Assembly: GCA_964410485.1 (NCBI GenBank)
Contig: CAYPHJ010000140.1
Location: 1 to 10,208, forward strand
From: CAYPHJ01 sp964410485
Lineage (GTDB): Bacteria > Desulfobacterota > Binatia > UBA9968
Length of the DNA: 10,208 nt
Direction of reading: 5' to 3'
Part shown: piece after piece, positions 5,811-10,208 of the stretch
Layout: each line of letters starts with the position of its first letter
How positions within the stretch are numbered: the first letter of the stretch is position 1
Notes under the pieces: model-generated
Told to the model about the DNA's origin: nothing
Databases searched by the model: none
Seen by the model: the letters and a program-made list of their open reading frames with translations, nothing else
Made by a program: the position numbers and the translations under genes

Positions 5811-6980
5811 TTATTTCTGTCTATGTACGGGTGATCCCTCGCTCAGGACGAGGTTACTCGGTCGCGCCGGGTCCTCGGCTTTGAATCCTCCGTTGGCCGC
5901 CGCTTCCTGGATGCGCCGCCACTCATCGCGATAGCCCAGAGTATGGCCGCGAAAGTGTGGTATCACGTAGCGCGCAAACAACTCGTAGGAGCGGCGCAAT
6001 TTGTCGGTGGAGGTCCACTCGTGTGTTGTCAACATCAGACCGCCGAAGCCGCCGGTCTCGGTCTGCATGCGCTCGATCTGCGCAATGGCGTCCTCGGGCG
6101 TGCCGATAATCCAGTCGCGCCGGTCGGCGCCGGAACGGGGTGTAATCTCGTCGCCTGGCTGGCCGGGATAGGCTTCGTACGGCGCCTTTAACCCGATGGC
6201 AAAAAAATACTCCATGTCGCGCCCAACGCTCTCTTCGACATCGCGCCACGCTTCTTCCCGGTTGTCGGCGAGATAAACACACGTTGCGATGCGCCAATTG
6301 TCGCGCGAGGTTTGCGTTCCATGCCTGGCAGCGATCGTTTCGACGGCTTGCCACTGTTCTGCCTTGGATTGATTGTTCCGTTTGTTTTTTCCCGCCGGCG
6401 AAAGAAACATCATGCCGTATCTGCCGGCCAACTCGAGGCTCACCGGGTTTCCAGACGACGCAATGGCCAACGGCATACGCGGCTGCTGGTAAGACCGAAG
6501 CTGCAGCCGCATCCGGTGGATCTTCCAGTATTGACCGTCGTAGTCGATCGGATCGGCTGACTCCAGCAGTCGTACGATAATATCCACGGACTCCGCCATC
6601 ATAGGATACAGCCGCTCAGTGGCGAGGCCGAAGAGATTTTTATCCGTCACTAACGCGCAGGGGCCGACGCCGAGTATCGCGCGGCCGCGCGTGAGGTGAT
6701 CGAGAAAGGCCATGCGCTCGGCGACATGAAAGGGATGATGAAACGGCACGCTGATTACCGAGGTGCCGAGGCGGATACGGTGCGCGAGAGCAGACGCCTT
6801 TGCCAGCGCCATTTCCGGCGCGGGCATAGTTTCCCAGCCGCCCGAATGATGCTCGCCGATAAAGAACTCATCGAAGCCGAGATCGTCGGTGTAGCGGATC
6901 AACTCGATGTCACGATCGAACGCCAGCGACGGGTTTTCCGTCGGACGATGCAGCGGCATCATGAATACGGAAAATTTCAT
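5811..6980 (-). CDS. LLM-class (luciferase-like) flavin-dependent oxidoreductase
   Basis: This is a 389-residue TIM-barrel flavoprotein of the bacterial luciferase/alkane monooxygenase family. These enzymes use reduced FMN or F420 for oxidation of an organic substrate. Diagnostic segments are MKFSVFMMP (strand 1), GFDEFFIGEHH at 35-45, RIRLGTSVISVPFHHPFHVAER at 68-89 and LTRGRAILGVG at 97-106. The middle has YWKIHRMRLQLRSYQQPRMPLAIASSG, the usual phosphate-side region, and the C-terminus has IIGTPEDAIAQIERM. It starts at the ATG at 6980 with only a weak AGGGCGG upstream, and lies 29 bp downstream of the LVIVD gene, so the two are likely co-transcribed. Its stop is 19 bp from the convergent Tct permease stop. 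FMN versus F420 dependence and the substrate cannot be decided from the sequence; FMN enzymes of the LimB/alkanal type are plausible. Confidence 0.9.
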   Translation of the reverse strand: MKFSVFMMPLHRPTENPSLAFDRDIELIRYTDDLGFDEFFIGEHHSGGWETMPAPEMALAKASALAHRIRLGTSVISVPFHHPFHVAERMAFLDHLTRGRAILGVGPCALVTDKNLFGLATERLYPMMAESVDIIVRLLESADPIDYDGQYWKIHRMRLQLRSYQQPRMPLAIASSGNPVSLELAGRYGMMFLSPAGKNKRNNQSKAEQWQAVETIAARHGTQTSRDNWRIATCVYLADNREEAWRDVEESVGRDMEYFFAIGLKAPYEAYPGQPGDEITPRSGADRRDWIIGTPEDAIAQIERMQTETGGFGGLMLTTHEWTSTDKLRRSYELFARYVIPHFRGHTLGYRDEWRRIQEAAANGGFKAEDPARPSNLVLSEGSPVHRQK

Positions 6981-7009
6981 ATTTCACTACCGCCCTTTAG
7001 CACAATTTC

Positions 7010-8146
7010 TCATAGCTCGCTTTCCAGTATCTCCAATCCGTCAAGACGATCGATCAGATACAACAGCCCGTCCTCCGCGCGGAAGACATCGTTGCTTTTC
7101 ACGGTCTTTTGCCCGCGGCCTGGTGCGGGAACATAGTAACCGATCTCCGTCGGGAGATAAGGATTGCTGATGTCGACTACGCGCAAGCCGCCGTTGAACC
7201 ACGTGACGAACATCTTGTTGTCGTACACTTGTTCAGCGGGTTGATGCGCGCCGTACTGGTGGCCCGGCGCGATACTGTGAGCTTCCGCCGGATTAAAAGT
7301 CGAAATCGGCATGGGCCTGGTTTCGTCGGTGATGTCGACCATCCACATAAAGGCAAACGGCGTCGGCGCGCGCTTACCGGCCTCCTCGTCGGAAACGACC
7401 ATGACGTCACGATTCATCAGTTGCCACGGGATTGGCAGTGTCGTGTGAATCGGTGACGGGTAGGGAGGCGACCAGTTTAGGCCGCTGACAAATTTCGGCC
7501 GCGACATGTCGGCAATATCGAGAATCACGAAGCCGCCATGCCAATAACTGACGTAGAGGCGATTGCCGCGCCGAATCGGATGATGGCACTGGTGCGCGGT
7601 GCCATCCCAAGTCGGCGTCTCGCCGCCGCCGATCCACTGGCCGGGCATCCACCATCGGCCAACTTCTTCGGGACGTGCCGGGTTCTCGAGATCTAGGATC
7701 ATCGGAATGCGTCCGATATAACCCTCGATATGTGCCGAGATGTAGGCATAGCGGCCATCGAAGGTAAAACGATGCACGCCCCCATTGGTTTGGAAGAAGG
7801 CGATTTCCTTTGGCTTTTCACGGTTGGAGATATCATAAACTTTGAGTCCTGCGGGATGCTTCTCTTTGCTGCGGTAGCGTTCCAGGTTCACCAGCATGAT
7901 ATCGCCGCCCACCCGCACCTTGTGCGAATGCACGCCGTGCGGGATTTCAATCTCAGCGATGACCTTTGGGTGCTTGGGATCTTTCACATCGAGAATCGTC
8001 GTTCCATGCGGCGGATCCATGTGTCCGACAAAAGCGTAACCGTTCTCCACCACCACCTGCCCGCCGCCCGCCAGATCGGTGCGTCCGACCTGTCGTATGT
8101 TTTTGCGAACGCCGAACATAGGCACATTGCCGTTCCCCTGGCTCAT
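7010..8146 (-). CDS. LVIVD-repeat beta-propeller protein
   Basis: The protein is 378 residues long when started at the ATG at 8146, which has AGGAG 9 nt upstream. A longer frame to a TTG at 8236 lacks such a site and adds no conserved sequence. It consists of repeated blades with the LVIVD pattern: a hydrophobic strand, then (V/L)D(I/V) followed by a P-x-x-P turn. Examples are TTILDVKDPKHPKVIAE, LKVYDISNREKPKEIAF, FVILDIADMSRPKFVSGL and LRVVDISNPYLPTEIGYY. Five or more blades are visible. A His-rich stretch (TAHQCHHPI) and AHSIAPGHQYGAHQP could bind metal. There is no signal peptide, so it is likely cytoplasmic, unlike many LVIVD proteins. Proteins of this type are often seen near oxidoreductases, but a biochemical function is not established. 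It is the promoter-proximal gene of the LVIVD-LLM pair. Confidence 0.85.
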   Translation of the reverse strand: MSQGNGNVPMFGVRKNIRQVGRTDLAGGGQVVVENGYAFVGHMDPPHGTTILDVKDPKHPKVIAEIEIPHGVHSHKVRVGGDIMLVNLERYRSKEKHPAGLKVYDISNREKPKEIAFFQTNGGVHRFTFDGRYAYISAHIEGYIGRIPMILDLENPARPEEVGRWWMPGQWIGGGETPTWDGTAHQCHHPIRRGNRLYVSYWHGGFVILDIADMSRPKFVSGLNWSPPYPSPIHTTLPIPWQLMNRDVMVVSDEEAGKRAPTPFAFMWMVDITDETRPMPISTFNPAEAHSIAPGHQYGAHQPAEQVYDNKMFVTWFNGGLRVVDISNPYLPTEIGYYVPAPGRGQKTVKSNDVFRAEDGLLYLIDRLDGLEILESEL

Positions 8147-8180
8147 GAAATGTTTCTCCTGCTCAGTTGAAGTAAGTTCT

Positions 8181-8208
8181 TCTATCAAGCGCTGGGTAAT
8201 CCGGTCAA
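8181..8208 (-). promoter_or_regulatory. Possible promoter of the LVIVD-LLM operon
   Basis: Read on the minus strand, TTGACC (8203-8208) and GATAGA (8181-8186) are separated by 16 bp and lie about 35-60 bp before the ATG at 8146. The -35 matches 5 of 6 consensus positions and the -10 only 3 of 6. Position is right but the -10 is weak. Confidence 0.25.
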
Positions 8209-8327
8209 CCAGCCCGCAGTTCACACGGAGGGACAAAGCCGTAAATCACGATTCGGAGTATCTCCCCCAAAGACATAAGGGCTCGCCAAGGACAAGGTAT
8301 TCGCTGCAGGATGCGGAGTTTGCCGTC

Positions 8328-8373
8328 GTGTCATGCTGAACTCCTCGGCTCAGGATAAACTCCGTGAGCATCT
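8328..8373 (+). repeat. Dispersed palindromic repeat, copy C (left half only)
   Basis: GTGTCATGCTGAA resembles the left arm of copy A. It is followed by CTCAGGATAAACTCCG (8349-8364), identical over 16 nt to copy B (1206-1221). The inner GAAGAATC/GATTCTTC hairpin and right arm are missing; instead it ends in GAGCATCT, which pairs weakly with ATGCT at 8333-8337. It is therefore a truncated or variant member of the same repeat family, roughly 7 kb from the other two and without an adjacent nuclease gene. Confidence 0.65.
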
Positions 8374-8465
8374 GCTTTGCACGTCCCAACCGAATCATAC
8401 CGCGTGCAGCTTGGCGGCTTTGATTTGGGATGACTGGACATCTGGTCCGCGTTTCGTTAAGAGGC

Positions 8466-8513
8466 TTAGGTTAGGTTGCACGTGAAGCGGATCAACATTT
8501 AGGCGAGGTTACA
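8466..8513 (+). promoter_or_regulatory. Spaced 15-mer direct repeat before the thioesterase gene
   Basis: TTAGGTTAGGTTGCA (8466-8480) and TTAGGCGAGGTTACA (8499-8513) agree at 12 of 15 positions and are offset by 33 bp, about three helical turns, so they face the same side of the DNA. The second copy ends 11 bp before the start codon at 8525, where a bound protein would block initiation. It may be an operator or chance similarity. Confidence 0.22.
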
Positions 8514-8524
8514 GGGCGGATACA

Positions 8525-9013
8525 ATGCGAAAGGAGATTCGGCCGGTGCTGGTGAACCGGCGCACGCTGCGGATCGAATGGGGTCAGTGCGACCCCGCCG
8601 GGATCGTGTTCTATCCGCAATACTTCATCATCTTCGATACTAGCACGGGATGGCTGTTCGAGCGCACCGGTTTGTCGCCCCTGGCGATGAGGAGAAGGTA
8701 TGGAATTGTAGGGATACCAATAGTCGAAGCGGGAGCACGGTTCATGATGCCTTGCCGCTTCGATGATGAGGTGGTGGTGGAGAGCGAGGTGAGCGAGTGG
8801 GGACGAAGCAGCTTCACGGTGCTGCACAGAGTATTGAAGCAAGGCGAGCTTGCGCTCGAAGGATTCGAGAAGCGTGTTTGGGCCGCCCCCCATCCCGAGA
8901 AACCCGGTGCAATCCAGTCTCGCCCTGTCCCGGCCGAGATCATCGCGAGTCTCTCTGATCCGACGGGTACAACCACGGTAGTGCGCGCTGACACCGGTGA
9001 GCGGGAAACATAA
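8525..9013 (+). CDS. Hotdog-fold acyl-CoA thioesterase (4-hydroxybenzoyl-CoA thioesterase family)
   Basis: The enzyme would hydrolyse an acyl- or aryl-CoA thioester to the free acid and CoA in the cytoplasm. The 162-residue length is close to the 4HBT family norm of about 140-150. The active-site segment GQCDPAGIVFYPQYF (residues 20-34) contains the catalytic Asp23 and the following PAG-hVaYP pattern typical of the Pseudomonas-type 4-hydroxybenzoyl-CoA thioesterase. The long hotdog helix follows (FDTSTGWLFERTGL), then strands FMMPCRFDDEVVVESEVSEWGRSSFTV and LALEGFEKRVWA. The start at 8525 has AGGGCGG upstream. The gene is 11 bp from the FAD monooxygenase start at 9025, so the two are almost certainly one operon. 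Given the monooxygenase type, release of a hydroxylated aromatic acid from its CoA ester is the simplest reading; a non-aromatic acyl-CoA substrate remains possible. Confidence 0.88.
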   Translation: MRKEIRPVLVNRRTLRIEWGQCDPAGIVFYPQYFIIFDTSTGWLFERTGLSPLAMRRRYGIVGIPIVEAGARFMMPCRFDDEVVVESEVSEWGRSSFTVLHRVLKQGELALEGFEKRVWAAPHPEKPGAIQSRPVPAEIIASLSDPTGTTTVVRADTGERET

Positions 9014-9024
9014 GAGTAGTGGTC

Positions 9025-10155
9025 ATGCGAGTGCTCATTGTGGGCGCCGGCCCCGCCGGTTTGTATCTTGCCTACCTGCTCAAGCGTAGCAAACTCGATG
9101 TCGAAATTGACGTTTTCGAGCAGAACCCTCCCGATGCCACGTTTGGGTTTGGCCTGGTCTTTTCCGCACGGGCTCTGGAGTTCCTCAAGGATGAGGATCC
9201 CGATACACATGCTGCGATCGGGCCTGCCCTCGAATGCTGGAATGACAGTATCCTCGTCCACAAGGGCCGCGAAATCCGTATTGACGGCATGGGCTACACA
9301 GGGATTGGGCGCTTGCGCCTGCTGGAGATCCTACAGGCCAGGGTCCGATCCGTAGGTATCGAACCCCGATATCTCCATCCGATCGATGATGTGGAAGCCT
9401 GCGGCCAAGCCGATCTCATTGTCGGCGCCGACGGTGTCAACTCTGTGGTTCGTCGTGGCAAAGAGATTGTTTTCGGCACGACCGTAACTTTTTTTACAAA
9501 CCGCTTTGCGTGGTTTGGCACAACCAAACGCTTCGAAGCCTTGACGCATACATTTCTTGAAACCGAGCTCGGCCACTTCAATGCCCATCATCATCGCCAC
9601 GCGCCGGGCATGAGTACCTTTGTTGTCGAGGTTGACGAGGCGACCTTTTTTCGCGCGGGCTTCGACAAGATGGACCTGGACCGAGCCAAAACGCTCTGCG
9701 AGCAGGTGTTTGCCGAGACGCTCGACGGTCACGGCTTGGTCTCGAACAAGTCCATATGGCGGCAGTTTCCAAAAATCTGGAGCGATCGCTGGTTTAGCGG
9801 CAATCGCGTACTCGTCGGCGATGCCTTACATACCGCGCATTTTTCCATTGGTTCGGGAACCCGGTTGGCGATGGAAGATGCGATTGCACTCGCCAGGGCG
9901 CTGAAAACGCATCATTCGGACATTGCCGCGGCGCTCACTGCCTATGAAACGGCCCGCAAGCCGTTGGTCACCAGGCTCATCGCGGCGGCCAACGCCAGTG
10001 CCGGTTGGTACGAGCAGTTCGCCGACCATATGGCGCTTGCGCCTATGGATTTCGCAATGAGCTACATTACTCGTTCGGGCCGCGTCGATTTGGAGCGCTT
10101 GCGGCGCAGCTCGCCGAGGTTCGTCGCAGCTTATGAAGCGAGCCGGAGAACGTAG
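9025..10155 (+). CDS. FAD-dependent aryl-CoA monooxygenase, salicylyl-CoA 5-hydroxylase-like (single domain)
   Basis: This 376-residue class-A flavoprotein monooxygenase starts with the FAD-binding GAGPAG (7-12). It continues with the FGFGLVFSARALEFL segment, DLIVGADGVNS at 130-140 (the DG motif) and GDALHTAHFSIGSGTRLAMEDA from 265. The phrases HFSIGSGTRLAMEDA and FGFGLVFS match, from memory of the family, the N-terminal half of salicylyl-CoA 5-hydroxylase and anthraniloyl-CoA monooxygenase. Those proteins are often about 770 residues, with a C-terminal old-yellow-enzyme domain; here the protein ends after the monooxygenase domain. The reaction would be NAD(P)H- and O2-dependent ring hydroxylation of a CoA thioester. 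The ATG at 9025 was chosen over the in-frame GTG at 9019 because it leaves the normal distance to GAGPAG; neither has a strong Shine-Dalgarno. The thioesterase directly upstream fits as the next step. The substrate is inferred, not shown. Confidence 0.85.
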   Translation: MRVLIVGAGPAGLYLAYLLKRSKLDVEIDVFEQNPPDATFGFGLVFSARALEFLKDEDPDTHAAIGPALECWNDSILVHKGREIRIDGMGYTGIGRLRLLEILQARVRSVGIEPRYLHPIDDVEACGQADLIVGADGVNSVVRRGKEIVFGTTVTFFTNRFAWFGTTKRFEALTHTFLETELGHFNAHHHRHAPGMSTFVVEVDEATFFRAGFDKMDLDRAKTLCEQVFAETLDGHGLVSNKSIWRQFPKIWSDRWFSGNRVLVGDALHTAHFSIGSGTRLAMEDAIALARALKTHHSDIAAALTAYETARKPLVTRLIAAANASAGWYEQFADHMALAPMDFAMSYITRSGRVDLERLRRSSPRFVAAYEASRRT

Positions 10156-10180
10156 GACGGATGTCTCCCCAAAGTAACCC

Positions 10181-10208
10181 ATGTACCAAACGTACAACAC
10201 AGCAAATG
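10181..10208 (+). CDS. Possible start of a third gene of the operon (partial, runs off the window)
   Basis: An ATG at 10181, 25 bp after the monooxygenase stop, opens a frame reading MYQTYNTAN to the end of the window. No clear Shine-Dalgarno is present. The YNTA-like opening is reminiscent of the N-terminus of benzoate-CoA-ligase-type AMP-forming ligases, which would fit an aryl-CoA pathway, but nine residues cannot establish this. Confidence 0.25.

Larger units (their letters stand above)
8147..8524. other. 378-bp divergent intergenic region
   Basis: This region lies between the minus-strand LVIVD start and the plus-strand thioesterase start and should carry both promoters. It contains a partial copy of the dispersed repeat (8328-8373), a candidate minus-strand promoter (8181-8208), and a spaced 15-mer direct repeat close to the thioesterase start (8466-8513). 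No protein or RNA gene is evident. Confidence 0.5.

Noticed and set aside
8147..8236. N-terminal extension of the LVIVD protein to a TTG at 8236 (30 extra residues)
   Set aside because: The ATG at 8146 has AGGAG at good spacing, and the extra residues show no signal peptide or repeat pattern.
8611..9261. 216-codon minus-strand frame across the thioesterase-monooxygenase junction
   Set aside because: It runs antisense to two well-supported genes and shows no family features of its own.

Overview
The window is about 10.2 kb of mid-to-high GC chromosomal DNA from a Gram-negative-type bacterium. A run of 100 Ns at 4498-4597 shows that it comes from a scaffolded draft or metagenome assembly. The gene mix (a tripartite tricarboxylate transporter with fused permease subunits, a luciferase-like flavin oxidoreductase, an LVIVD-repeat protein and CoA-thioester aromatic hydroxylase chemistry) resembles uncultured soil or sediment lineages of the deltaproteobacterial, Binatota or Rokubacteria kind. 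That placement is an impression from gene content only. There is no rRNA or other marker gene in the window.

Layout. (1) 1-2036, plus strand: the 3' part of bioA and a complete bioD, two consecutive steps of biotin synthesis. A small GIY-YIG endonuclease gene sits between them, flanked on both sides by copies of a palindromic dispersed repeat. (2) 2048-2488, minus strand: a small exported protein with a lysine-rich tail, convergent with bioD. (3) 2489-2857: a 369-bp intergenic region with several small symmetric motifs. (4) 2858-5791, plus strand: a TctC-like periplasmic solute-binding protein followed by a TctA-TctB fusion permease, which is interrupted by the assembly gap. (5) 5811-8146, minus strand: an LVIVD-repeat beta-propeller protein and an LLM-class flavin oxidoreductase, 29 bp apart and probably one operon. 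(6) 8147-8524: a divergent intergenic region holding a partial third copy of the dispersed repeat. (7) 8525-10155, plus strand: a hotdog-fold acyl-CoA thioesterase and an FAD monooxygenase related to salicylyl-CoA or anthraniloyl-CoA hydroxylases. A possible third gene begins at 10181.

How the genes may work together. bioA and bioD convert 7-keto-8-aminopelargonate to dethiobiotin. The Tct genes form a high-affinity uptake system for a carboxylate of unknown identity. The thioesterase and monooxygenase would fit hydroxylation of an aryl-CoA and release of the hydroxylated acid (salicylyl-CoA to gentisyl-CoA to gentisate is the known precedent). The LLM oxidoreductase and LVIVD protein could belong to the same catabolic neighbourhood, but nothing in the sequence proves the link.

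The most unusual signal is the GIY-YIG gene whose start codon lies inside one copy of a hairpin repeat and which is followed by a second copy about 90% identical. This layout suggests a small repeat-nuclease cassette, analogous in form to REP elements and their RAYT transposases.
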